64,000 nt of DNA from the NCBI RefSeq assembly GCF_932294415.1, contig NC_065544.1, forward strand, positions 38,186,310 to 38,250,309. Reading direction: 5' to 3'. Numbering within the stretch: the first letter of the stretch is position 1; the number at the start of each line of letters is the position of its first letter. The position numbers and the translations under genes were made by a program. The notes below the pieces were generated by a model. The model made no database searches. It worked only from the letters and a program-made list of their open reading frames with translations, and was not told the origin of the DNA. Below, piece after piece: positions 34,401-46,048 of this stretch. The stretch is from Quercus robur. Its lineage: Eukaryota; Streptophyta; Magnoliopsida; Fagales; Fagaceae.

Positions 34401-35574
34401 TAAGAGGAAAGTTTTTCAAAAAGTTACAGGAGCAACATGCATGTAGGCCACTAGTCATCACAAAATTAAAGTTGTTGACATTGATTCCTAATAGCTATTG
34501 GAGTAGGAGCTATTAATTATCTTCTCCGTTCACTAATGAGACTTTCCTCTGGTAGCTCACCTGTTGAAAGGGCTGTCCAGTGACCTGGATCAACTGACCC
34601 GCCTGCCCGAACCTGCTTGAACTGAAGGTCCACGGGTGGCTCCAAATTCAGTCTGCGGTCAGTCACGAGTTGGCAAGTAAAATTACCAAAAAATTCGGTT
34701 CGAATTCGGGTTTTAAAATATTTCACCTGAACAACCCGAATTGACCGAATTATTTATACAAAAAAAATATATGATTTTACATGCCAGCGGGAGCAGCCTA
34801 GCAGTGCCAGTCCGAGACTCAAAGACCAAAGCTAACTTTTTCTCACACAAATTCCCAATATGCATATCAATTGTTTAACTCAAATTAAAATTTAAAATCA
34901 ATGGTGTTGATGAGAGTAGAAGCTGATCACTCAGTGATGATATGACTGATTTTAGAGGCACAATAACCCATTTCTAAATCAACGGTTATAATCCAAAATC
35001 AAGACCTAATCTAACGGTGAGAATTAAATATCAAAGATTTGATATCTCTCACTATCTCTAACGAGTCTCTTCAGTTTTCACTTCAGACTCTCAGTCTTAG
35101 AGTTCAGATGGTCTTGGCTTCCCCTTCATGCTTCCTCCCCTTTTCACTCTTCCTCACCTCTTCACTTCTTTAGTCTCAGTTCTCTACTTGGCTCTCTCAA
35201 ACTCTCATAGTCTCACTTCTCTATTTAGTATTTTGGTTCACTTTTCAACACTCACTAAATAGTTTCCCCAAATCCAAACCCTAGCCGCCTCCAATGCCAT
35301 AGCCCACTCCCCTCTCCGCATCCAATGCCTAGCCATCGCTGCCACTGTCCACTCCTCTCTCTGTAGCTACCGCTGGTGTTTAGTCCTCACCCCGCTGTTG
35401 TGTACTCTTCACTAAGTCAGTTCATACTCCAAACGCTTAGGTAATTGTTCTCTATTTCTCATCTTTCTTTTTTGTTAGTCTCGTTGGTCTCATTTGTTAT
35501 GGAAATCAAATGTTAAAATCAAATAAACCTAAAGATTTATAATATGAAACCCTAAATAAATAAATAAAAAACAT

Positions 35575-35995
35575 AGAAACCCTAACTATTTTACTTTTGT
35601 TCTTTGTTCTTTTTTTAAATCAATTTTGATCTTGTTTTAATTTTATACAGGATTGAGACTCCAAGTAGCGTTTTCTGCCTTCAAGTTTGAAACCCATACA
35701 CCCATGGTTTTTTTTAAGGTATGGTTTTTTCTTTCCTTTATATTTAGTGTTTAAGTTGAGGGCTTTTTTTTTTTTTTTCTTGTTAAATATGAAACCCTAA
35801 CTAAAAAATACCTTGAAACCCTAACTATTTTACTTTTGTTCTTTGTTCTTTTTTTTAATCAATTTTGACCTTGTTTTAATTTTATATAGGATTGAAAGCT
35901 GACTCCAAGTAACATTTTCTGCCTTCAAGTTTGAAATCCATACACCCACAGTTTTCTTTAAGGTATGGTTTTTGCTTTCCTTTGTGTTTAGTAAA
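35575..35995 (+). repeat. ~239 bp tandem duplication with a putative untranslated exon
   Basis: Two units offset by about 239 bases share CTTTTGTTCTTTGTTC, a splice-acceptor-like TTTTATACAG (or TATAG), GATTG...CTCCAAGTA, TTTCTGCCTTCAAGTTTGAAA and a donor-like AAGGTATGG. I infer a duplicated non-coding 5' exon of the hAT transcript. No protein signal. Confidence 0.55.
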
Positions 35996-37009
35996 AAATA
36001 ATAATAATAATAATATGTAGTGATTGTGGTGATTGTTTCTTTTTACTAATTGTATTTTCCTTCTTTGGATTGATTTGAATGGCGTTCATCCTACAATTGA
36101 TTTATTTATTCATATTTTATGTTCTTGGTGAAATAGCATAATTGACCTGAACAAGTTTTGGGTATTTTAATCTAGTTTCATTCTTATTTGCTTTTGGATT
36201 TACTTTTTTTTTTCTTTGTTAATTCGAATTGGGTATTGCTTTATTTATTTATTGGTAAGTTACGCGCACAGTGTCATGTTCTTGAGTCCGTAACCTATCC
36301 TCCATCCCATTATTATGGTAGGAGGATGTGCATTTTCTGTTAAGAGTTTAGTGGCAAGATGGTCTTTGAATTAAGCATGTTGTGTGCACTATAAAGTATG
36401 AAATTTGAGCAATTTTTCGCCATGAGTTTACTAGATATGCATGTGCATTGTTTTTTAATTATATAGAATTTCTTATTTTCAAGCACATATTCTAAGAATG
36501 ATTTTGCTCTCTTAAAATGATTCGGACATAACCCACTGTATTTTTGTCTTAGATCAGCGAGTCATTGATTACTGTCATTAGGAGATAAGTCATTAATGCA
36601 AGTATTAGAGATTGAACACCATTTTCTTATGCATTCATTGTATGAATTATGTAGGTGATATCACTGCAAACGCATTGTGGTAGAGACTTATTTCTTGTAA
36701 GTTACCACTTATCCTAATTGTTATTCTATTATTCTATAGAAAAGCACCGCTCCTCTAACTTTTTCATACTCTCTTAATATTACAAAGCTTGCTGCTTGAT
36801 GGTTTTGTATTTTGTTAGATTAATTTCATAAAAAACTAGTTTGGTAAGTTAATAAAATTCTATAAGAATTATATCTAAACTAGTTTAGGACACATCTTTA
36901 CCTATAGTTGGTGCCTAGATTGCCTATTGTTGCTGATAGGCAAATTTTTACTCATTAAAAGAATGAGGTTCATTTGGCGCCACTATCAACTTTAAAACAC
37001 GATAGAAAC

Positions 37010-37131
37010 TTAGGGCAATGTGGTCCAACCTAACTCAATTGGCATCTCCTCCCTTTCTACATTCTAGGTGGTGGGTGAGGTGGGTTCAAGATTCATCAAG
37101 TGTGTGTGTAACTTGCCAATAAAAAAAAAAA
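37010..37131 (+). mobile_element. Possible tRNA-derived SINE
   Basis: TAACTCAATTGG (A-box-like) at about 37030 is followed by GGGTTCAAGATTC (B-box-like) at about 37082, and it ends in CCAATAAAAAAAAAAAG. Spacing and tail fit a short SINE. Target duplications were not found. Confidence 0.5.
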
Positions 37132-40100
37132 GCATATTTGAATAAGTGTTTCTATCTATAAGATAATAAAATACACATCAACATCAAAGGGGTTTGAGGG
37201 ATAACCCTGTGGTTCCATCCTTTCTTGTGGTGCTTGGACACTATGGTTTAAGGGATAACCCTTGGAGTGTGTTTATGTTGCTTGCCCCTCAAACTGGAGT
37301 GACCTTGTTTTTAATTGTATAAGATTGCTACAAAGAAGGTTTCTATTAGCATTTGTCTATGTAATTTTGCCGTAGCTGAAATGAGGTCTGATGGTTTGTG
37401 TTGATACAACAATGGTGTTCATGATCAAGATTGCTTAGTGATTGTGTTTTAGTATGTTTGAAGTTACCATCACCTAGTTGAGATTCTGGGTTTGAGTTGG
37501 TTTCCAGATTTTTATTGCATGAACTATTTCTATAACATAGTTCTTAATTAATTACGAAAAATAAAAATACTTAGACAAAATAAAACAGGTTGGAATTATA
37601 TGGATGAAGAAAATTGGAGTTAAGGACTTAGGAGGGATAAGAAAAGAGGGTTTTGTGCTTCATTGGTCTTGGTTGAATAGAACCAAGAAATGTTCACACA
37701 AGTTGTTGTTGTTTAAACAATACAACATGTATTTCTACAATACTTTATTTTTTGCATAAGCAGGATATAGTTTTTCCTTTTTGGTTTGTGTGATATATAA
37801 AACTAAAACCTTTGAAGCTCCCACAATTTGTCACGTCAACAATACTTATATAAATAATAATAAATCTTTTTTTTTTCCACCAAATACAAATTACAAACTC
37901 GATTCTTATTAAAACCCAACTACAAGAGGAGCCTAAATGTAGAAATCAACCGCAAACAAAAAACCCTACCCATACGCAGTTAATTTTTTCTTCCTACTCT
38001 CTCAACACTATCCCTTAAATGCAAACTCAGCCCTAACAAAACCCTCGATCAAACTCTCTCTATTTCAAACTCACTCCCATCTCCTTCTTCTTCTTTAACT
38101 CTCTCATTCAATGCAGCTCCCTCCTTATTTTCTTAGCCACAACTCCTTTGGTTGATGTCAATTTTGATTCATGGTTATTTTGTTATTGAGTTTTTATCAT
38201 CTAGGCATTGATTATTTTTTGGCCTCCTTTCTAGGCATTTGATTTTCAGGACTGACTTGAAGAATTTAGATCATTTTCCATTTCTGATGTTGGACGAATT
38301 TTCAGGTATGAAGAATTCCAATTTGATCTTTTTCAAGTTTCAATTTTATTTGATTGATATGGGCTAAAATTCAGATTGAAATTGGTTTAAATGGAACAGA
38401 GCCACAAAGTTATGTTTTAATTATATGTCTTTAATTAGATTTTCTATCGATTTAGAGATTTCAAATTCTATAGGTTTTGTAAGGAAATATTGTAAATATC
38501 GATGCGTTTCATAGGGGTGATAGTGTCGATTTAATAGTTTTTTTTTTTCTATGTTTTTGAGAGGCCTAGGAGTCGGCCTTATGATTAATTTATTTTGGCT
38601 GAAAAATTAATTCATATTGATGTAGACTGTGGTTTTAGAATTTTTCAGTGATATGTATGGGTTGTGTGTTGCAGATAGTTATGGGGTTTAATAATAATTT
38701 TAGGCATGGTTGATTTGATGCTATATAGTTATTGGGTTTTGTTTTTATTGTGATTGTTTTTTTTTTTTCCCTTTCGGTTGATGTTGATTACTATCTTGAT
38801 TTTAATGATGAAGTCTTGAAACACACATATTTTTACTTAGTGAGGTGTTATACTGATAGCATATATTATTGATAAAGCATTGGAGCTTGCAACATGATCT
38901 AGAGATGGTAATGGTCAATGGGTTAACACTGTGGGGTAATTGCCAATACTCCCTCTTGTATCTTTAAGGGAGTCTTTGTGTTAACTGCACTGAAACGGTC
39001 TGATGTTGCTGTCATCGATAATGTAGATCTGGTATGCAACATGACTGACCTTTTTCAGTTTCCCTTTTTAAGTAATTTTGCTTCAATGGACATTGATCAT
39101 TTTGATCACCATGTATTTAGCTACCTAAATTCTGTTAGATGCAAACCTACATTTAAAACATAACTGGTATGCTATTGAAATAACTAAGGTTGAAGTTTAA
39201 TCTTGGGTTTGAGACACACTCCTATCTATGTAGATAATCTTTGACTCTAGTTTTTCCCCCCTAATAATAAAGTAGCATTTTTGTAGTTTTGCATGTGTAA
39301 ATTTTAGGTTATTTATGATGGATAAGATTTAAAATTGTAGCTGTCATTGATCTGAGCATTCATTTTGTATAAGTAGGAGGTTTAAAATTTTAGAACTTTT
39401 ACCCTGGTCTTTTCATAATTTTGCTTGGAATCAAACAGTGGTATGCGGTTACTTTGAGAATAAATTACAATGGATAAGGATAAAGATTTAGATTAGTGTT
39501 TGTAGAATTATAATGGATAAGGATAAGGATTTAGATTAGTGTTTGTAGCTACTACTTCTATTGAATATCACAATGAATTTTAGTTACATAAATGTACTAA
39601 TTGACCTAAGAAAGCTTATTTTCATCCACGTTTTAGGAATCATTGTTTTTGGATGGGTAGTAAAGGGAGGAAAGTGGATAGTGCATACAAATTGCAAGTA
39701 TCCATTAATAGGAGAAAAATATATATTGATTCTTTTATTTCCTTCTAAATGAATTATTTTTTACTTTTGAATTATCTTATTTTGAAGATAATATTTTAAA
39801 GTGGAGAGTAGGAGTTGTACACTGAAGATTCCGTTTTGCCATTATGTATAAAGACAAACCACACCATTGTTTATGACAATTGTTAAGTGAAATAGCACAA
39901 TATCTTTTAAAGGGGTCAACAAAGAATGAAATGATGCAACTCATGCCTTGGGTTAGTGAGAATATTATTTCCTTAGGAATTTTTAGATATTGATGTGAAA
40001 GCCATCTTAATAGTTGTGTCTCTATTTAATGATGATTTTATTTGCTTATCCCACTTTGAAGACCATTTTTTTTTTTAATTTATTAGTTTATTACATACCA

Positions 40101-40839
40101 TGTGTTGGTTTTAAAACTAATGCTTGACGGGTAGTTTTATGTTATTACTGTGTTACCTAAACTTTTGATGATGGATGTGTCTATTTCAACAAACAGTTTC
40201 TAATGGATAACGAAGTACACTTGGATTAGCAACCTATATACATCTCTTTATATTTTTGTGATCGGCGACATTAAGCAACAACCATATCTTAATATCAATT
40301 ATATACCATTTTGTTCTGCCAAATAAAATTACTGATTTGAGTTGTCTTTCTTTGTAGTTGAATTGTCATCTCTTTTGCCTCACTGAATGTTAGATGTTGT
40401 AGGTTCTTTCTATTGTCATGATCCAAGGGGAAACAATGTTTATTATCATCCCAAATTATTGTCTACAATAGCTAGGACTTTAGTGCATAGCATATGAAAA
40501 GAGTCCAAATTGAAGTGTTTCAAATATAGGAGAGAGTCCCTTTTTTTTGGTTTTCTAAGCTGTATTCAAATCAAATTCAATAAATTGATTGATATGCTTT
40601 TTTATTGCTATTTTTTTCCAAATAAGTAAAAGAAAGAAGAAACATAATGGAAAACTTTCATTTGTTATATATTTTTGTTCTTTTACCATTTTTGCAATAG
40701 TTGATATTGTTCAATTTTCCTTTAATCAAATGTAATTCCAGTTTTTGAGTATGTTGAATCATATTATGAGTAGAAAGACAGCCTATTCATTTTAAAGTGA
40801 GTTTTTAAGCAAAGTAAATATATATTATTTTTCTCAAAT
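37132..40839. other. hAT internal non-coding DNA
   Basis: About 3.7 kb of AT-rich sequence lies between the hAT left part and its transposase. TC-rich stretches at 37990-38110 look like an untranslated leader. A direct repeat TAATGGATAAGGATAAAGATTTAGATTAGTG lies at about 39467-39540. No ORF with a recognisable product. Confidence 0.45.
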
Positions 40840-40955
40840 TATTCCGTGCATTGCATGGGTTAGTGACTATGTACAATCAAAGTGGAAGAGACAAATAGTT
40901 GTTAACATCTACTTACACAATAGTTTTCCCGTGCATTGCACGAGTTAGTGACTAG

Positions 40956-40956
<1 letters not shown>
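40840..40956 (+). mobile_element. Helitron-like 3' terminus (doubled)
   Basis: 40930-40956 reads CCGTGCATTGCACGAG, a perfect CGTGC/GCACG hairpin, followed by TTAGTGACTAGT with a CTAGT end before T, as in Helitron 3' ends (hairpin plus CTRRT). A decayed copy CCGTGCATTGCATGGGTTAGTGACTATG lies 90 bp upstream at about 40847. The 5' TC end was not located. Confidence 0.45.

Positions 40957-40957
<1 letters not shown>

Positions 40958-41010
<53 letters not shown>
40958..41010. repeat. (ATT)n microsatellite
   Basis: About 17 ATT repeats, immediately after the Helitron-like end and upstream of the transposase exon. Confidence 0.95.
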
Positions 41011-41011
<1 letters not shown>

Positions 41012-41071
41012 AGCTATGAATTATACTTGTTACTTTAGTTTGCTAATACGTATCTTTGATTTTTTTAGTTC

Positions 41072-43435
41072 ATGGGAACCTTCACTAATGAACCCTCTAT
41101 CCAAACACCAGTTGTTACACAAGATGATGGTGCTATTCCCACCCAAGTTGAAGCTTCTACTACTACCCAAGTTGAAGCAGTTGCTGTTGCTGAGTTGCCC
41201 ACAGTTCCACCATGCCAAGTGAGTAATGACAGTTCTTGTTAGTAGTACTTGTAGTGGTAGGAAAAAGTCAGTTGTTTAGGGCCATTTTGAAAAAGTAAAG
41301 ATAGGTAAGGGTGATACTAGTAAAACTAAGGCTATTTGTAATTATTGCCAAAAATCGTATAATGCTGATAGAAGAGTTGTGGTACTCGTAATTTGTTAGC
41401 TTATGTGCCAATATGTCCCAAGAACCCTAATAGAGAAGATCTAGTTAAAGGGCAGAAAACATTAGCTTTTGAACCCAAAAAGGATGGAGAAGATGGGTTC
41501 CACCTTCTGTCGACAACCTTTTCTATTGAGGCTTCTAGAAAAGCATTGGCCAAAATGATTATAATTGATGTGTTGCCTTTTAGGTATGTCAAGGGGTTTG
41601 GGTTTAAGAAATATGTAAATACCTTACAACCTAAGCTTCTATTAAAGGATATCCCATTTCGTCAAATTGTTGATAGAGATGTGATTGGCATTTATAATAG
41701 TGAGAGAGAGAAGCTAAGGAAATCCTTGAAGGGTTGTAGGGTGTGTCTCACTACGGACACATGGAATTCTATTCAAAATTTAAATTATATGTGTCTCACA
41801 TGTCACTTTATTGATGATGCTTGGAAATTGCATAAGAGAATTTTAAATTTTTGTTAAGTTGAAGACCACAAGGGGTGGACTATAGGTAGAAAGATTGAGA
41901 TGTCTTTGCGTGAGTGGGGGATTGATGGGATATTCACTTTGACAGTGGATAATGCTAGCTCAAATTTAACAACAATTAAATTTTGCAAAGGGTGACTAAA
42001 GATTGAAATGGAACAGTTTTAGGAAATGAGTTCATGCACATGAGGTGTTGTGCCCATATCCTTAATCTCATTGTGGGGGAGAGTTTGAAAGAGATTGATG
42101 CACTTGTTGCCAAGGTGCGTGTAGCTGTGAGCTATGTGAAGTCCTCACCCAATAGAAATCAAAAATTTAGGAGTTTTATGGAAAGGTTAGGTATGGAGTC
42201 CAAGAGTCTTCTTAGTGTATATGTACCTACTAGGTGGAACTTGACCTATCTCATGTTAGAAACTGCTGAAAAATTTGAGAAAGTGTTCCTTTGAATGGAT
42301 TTTGAAGATGATGGTCATTCGTCATACTTTAGGACCAAGGAAGATAGTGGTGGTTTGGGATCTCCTTGTATGAGTGATTTCCAAAGTTGTAGGGCATTTG
42401 TGACTTTCTTAAGGGTTTTTTTTTTTTTTTAATGCAACGAAGAAATTCTCCGGTTCTTTGTACGTTACTTCAAATGCCTTTTATGATGAGATCTTTGTTA
42501 TTTAGGAGAGTATTTCTAATTTAGTTAAATCCCAGAACACTTTCTTGAAAAACACAGCCAAAAACATGCAAACTAAATTTGAGAAGTATTGGGGGGAAGG
42601 GGAAAAAATTAATCTTCTTTTGTATGTGGCTGTGGTTCTTGATCCACCAAAAAAATTGAGGTTTTTGAAGTTTTCTTTTTTTGAATTTATGGGAATGCAG
42701 TGGCAGAAGTGATGGTTGATAAGGTGAAAGATCTTTTGTATAAGTTGTATAGTTTTTACTCTTCTATTCATTCACTAAATGTGTAAGAACAAAGTGGGAG
42801 TGAGAGGACAGAATTGGAAAGTGATGCTAGTGATCCATATGTGTTGGTTCACTTGCGATATGAACGTTTCTTGCAATTTGAGCAATTTGTAGGTTGTAGT
42901 AATGAGGTGGAAAAGTATTTGGCTGAAAACTGTGATGGTAGAAAGGATGTGAATTTTGAGATACTGGAGTGGTGGAGAGACAATTGTAGTAGGTACCAAG
43001 TGTTGTCTAAAGTTACTAAGGATGTGCTGGTTGTACCAGTTTCCACTATTGCATATGAGTCAGCATTTAGCACTGGAGGCCACATTGTTGATCCATTTCG
43101 AAGTTCACTATCTCCTTTCATGGCTCAAAACCTTGTATGTTCACAAAATTGGCTTCAAGCCACAGTTCCAATTTCTCATTGCCAATCAAGGGATGATGTA
43201 GAGGCATTGGAGGAGGAGTTGCTTGACTTAGGTAATATGTTTAAATTCTGAAACTTATAGTCTATTAGTTTTATTGAATGTCTCATGTATTCAAGCAAAA
43301 TTTAATCTATTGTGTTTATTTCCTATTTTTTTTCTAGTTTTAAATCAACAACCAACAGCAAGTGCAATAGCAAATACCATCTTAAGCAAGGGTTCCACTT
43401 CAGGCAAACGACCCTTAATTAGCATTGATGATTAA
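41072..43435 (+). pseudogene. hAT-family transposase, degenerate
   Basis: The frame opens after an acceptor-like TTTTTTAG with ATG at 41072 (MGTFTNEPS). A decayed BED zinc finger follows (AICNYCQKS-type residues near 41330), with stops and frame changes around 41240-41380. 41393-41857 is open: LLAYVPICPKNPNRE, a conserved block with GFGFKKYVNTLQPK and LTTDTWNSIQNLNYMCLTCHF (part of the catalytic core). 42034-42294 has MRCCAHILNLIV and VPTRWNLTYLML. 42814-43231 holds the C-terminal dimerisation domain (EILEWWRDN, VPVSTIAYESAFSTGGH). An intron at about 43232-43337 leads to a last exon ending SIDD at 43435. Multiple stops exclude activity. Confidence 0.88.
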
Positions 43436-44721
43436 TCACTAACTTGGTATGACTCTGCCTTTAGCTCCTTACGATTATAAACTTGGTTTCCTTACTAGTT
43501 GGTCTCGTATTTGGTACTAATGTATTGTTTGTTGCATATTTTTTTATCTATTGTAGGAGGATGGTCATTTATTTTGTAAAGAAGGCAGCTTTTTGGGAAT
43601 ATTTTGGAAGCTTTTTTGAATGTATCGCTTTTCTAACTTCTAGCAATACTCATCTGCCAATGCATATAGAAAAGAAATCTTAGTTCATAGGTTTTCTTTT
43701 CTATTAGTTATAGACTTATAAACTATAGAGTAGTCATTCAATGCTTTGGGAAAGCTATTTTTTGGAAATACTTATGGTATTTGATTATTGTAACTAATTA
43801 TATTGCTTGGAACGTTTTATAACTAGCAAGCTTTTTGCCTTATGGTTTTACTGCCCAAAAAACTGCAGTAACTGCCTCTATGGTACTAAGTATATATATC
43901 CATTAATTGGAATATTGCAGTATAGTATTATCTGTTGTGATTTATTTGTTGCTAGAAATATTATTTGTTGTGGTTGGCAGGTTTAATAGTTGTTGAGCTA
44001 CTAGCTTACTACTGAGGTGCTTATTGTGTTGTTTAATAGATCACATATGGTAAAATTAGGGTTTTTGTAGGTTGGGTTGTGCTATCTTTAGTCTATTTTG
44101 TTGTGTATATTTTTTGTGGTTAACGTGGGAAAGATTATGTATTTGGATTGATATGTACTGCTTAGGTGCTTCTATTGTTTTAGAGATCACAGGTGATAAA
44201 AAAAAAAAAAAAAAAAAAAAAAAGTCTTTTTGGTGTGTTGTGTTGTGTTATTCTGTCCAAGTTTAAATTTGTGAAAATTTGTGAGGATTTGCAAGATTAT
44301 ATTAGATTTGATATGTCTTGAAGGTCCAACAAGTCTAGTGTAGTTCATAATATAAGCTAAGCTTGAAGCCCTATTTTAAAATAAATTAAGTAAAAAGAGG
44401 CCCAATTTGAAATATATAGGGAATTCAAACAATCTGAAATCAATAGGGTTTATTAAATTGCCAAACCGAGTAATTTGGGCTAAAAATGCCCAAAAAAAGG
44501 AAATTCCGATAATTTTAATTATGTCAAAAATTCCGGCCCAATCTGAGGCCTAGACTCGACAAACTGACAACTCCAACTTGGTTAACCCATTACCCGAAAC
44601 GTTGGATTCGACCAGAATATTCGGTTGAATACGGGTCCGAAATTTTGCAACTAGATCCATTCGGGTCAAGTTCGACTTGGGCCCTAAACCGGCCCGGCCC
44701 GACCTGACCTGTGGAAAGGCC
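43436..44721. other. hAT 3' non-coding region
   Basis: No ORF beyond the transposase. It contains a 25-base A-run at about 44198-44223, and from 44500 sub-terminal TTCGGGTC/CCGGCCC-rich DNA that mirrors the left end. Confidence 0.55.
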
Positions 44722-44729
44722 TTGAAAGT

Positions 44730-45284
44730 TCAATATACAATAGTAGTCTATTATTTTCGATGTAAAAACTTTTACATATACTAATCACAAAATAATAATT
44801 TTGACGTTTATTTTTTATGTGACATGCATAAATTATGTTTCTTGTAAAATCAATTTAAAGAAACAACGTAGTAATATTTGTAATATATTAAACATTTCCT
44901 TTTCCAATATCTCGCTGGGGTGCGTCTGGGTTGCCTCATGCAACAGTCGATCTATTCCGTTCCAAATAGCCCATACTAATCACAGAGAAAGCCCTCCCTG
45001 TGAACACTGCGAAATCATCTCTTAGTAAATGTGTGATAAAAACACCTTGTCAATATCTGTAATTGTAGATGCTGGTTGTGTCATGCTAGTCAAACTCAAA
45101 TCAAATCAGCGTTGTAAGAACTTAGTAATTGAAAACTAATTATCATTATTATTAGCAGGAACAAACTAGTTTCTGTGGATTGGACTATAGGAGTGCGCAA
45201 CAACTTGTGGACACTGAAATGAGAGCGTTCCATTTAACACCATAAAGAAGAATAATCCAAAGTATTCCCGTCTCCTTTGTGGGC
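44730..45284 (+). promoter_or_regulatory. UGT-C distal 5' flank
   Basis: 45190-45284 aligns with the UGT-E promoter at 61660-61750: CAACAACTTGTGGACACTG, AATGAGAGCG, ATTTAACA, ATCCAAAGTATTCC and TTTGTGGGCC. The match stops at about 45284, before the TATA-bearing part. The rest is AT-rich with no gene. Confidence 0.65.
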
Positions 45285-46018
45285 CAGGGGCGGCGCCACC
45301 TTAAGGTCAGGGTGATCCCAGGACCACCTTGACTTGAATTTTTTTTTTTTATATAATAATTTAAAAATTATTATTTGTCTACCTTTCAAAAACAAATTGG
45401 AAACACCTTTAGTTTACTTTTTCTATTTCTCTAATTATAATAATTTAATAATTTAAAAGTATTCCTGTCTCTCTCTCTCTTTCTCTAGCTCTCTCTTTTT
45501 TTACTTTTTCTATTTCTACATGATTCTAGAACACTCTCTCCCTCTATCTCACACAAACATATTCTCTCTCATACACACATAGATCACTGGCAGAGAAGTT
45601 GAGATTGACGTTCTACACAGATCGGCGTTCTACATGGGTTTTTTTTTTTTTTTTTTTTTTGATTAGTTTTATTTTATTGTTCAGATTTCATTAGGCTTAT
45701 GAGAAAGATTGTTTTTTTGTTTCAAAATTTTCGATTGGTTTTGTGTTTTTGTTTTGATTGTGGTATATTACCATTAAGATAGAGAAGCACGAGAGAGAAA
45801 GAATTATTTTTTTATTTAATTGGGTATTATTTTCAGGGAGAACATTGTTTAGAGAAGCTATAGTAATTGCTACGGTGTTCTCTACTTGTACAGAAGCACT
45901 ATAGCAACTCTAATTTAAAAAATGGAGATGGAGAAGCTATTGGAGTGAGTTTTTGGGGTGAACAGTGAGCTTTTCTCTCCAAAAAAATAGATTTAGAGCA
46001 TCTGCTGGAGATGCTCTA
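45285..46018. mobile_element. Insertion replacing the UGT-C proximal promoter
   Basis: Between GTGGGCC (45284) and CTCTCTATTTCCGC (46021), about 730 bp replaces the ~90 bp seen in UGT-E. The insert opens AGGGGCGGCGCCACC, as in some hAT-like elements, and closes with GAGCATCTGCTGGAGATGCTC followed by TAA, a Harbinger-MITE-like end. It is therefore probably composite. It contains CT-rich repeats (45470-45560) and a T-run (45639-45660). The UGT-E-type TATA and leader are absent. Confidence 0.6.
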
Positions 46019-46048
46019 ACCTCTCTATTTCCGCTTGTTCCAGGTGTT

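Larger units (their letters stand above)
34571..44721 (+). mobile_element. Decayed hAT (Ac/RICESLEEPER-like) transposon, about 10 kb
   Basis: The coding remnant at 41072-43435 is a hAT transposase. Candidate termini are GGCTGTCCAGTGACCTGG at 34571 and, reversed, GGCCTTTCCACAGGTCAGG ending at 44721. They are flanked by TTGAAAGG (34564-34571) and TTGAAAGT (44722-44729), a near-perfect 8-bp duplication as expected for hAT. Both ends are rich in CGGGT/CCCGA sub-terminal motifs. The large size comes from a long 5' non-coding part with nested insertions (a SINE, a Helitron-like end). The termini are an inference; the transposase is certain. Confidence 0.65.

Noticed and set aside
34517..34726. 69-codon minus-strand ORF near the hAT left end
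   Set aside because: It falls on the CG-rich sub-terminal repeats of the element and has no recognisable domain.
45965..46048. 28-residue N-terminal extension of UGT-C
   Set aside because: The open frame upstream of MGSKS lies in inserted DNA, matches no UGT N terminus, and the other copies start at MGSKS/MASES.
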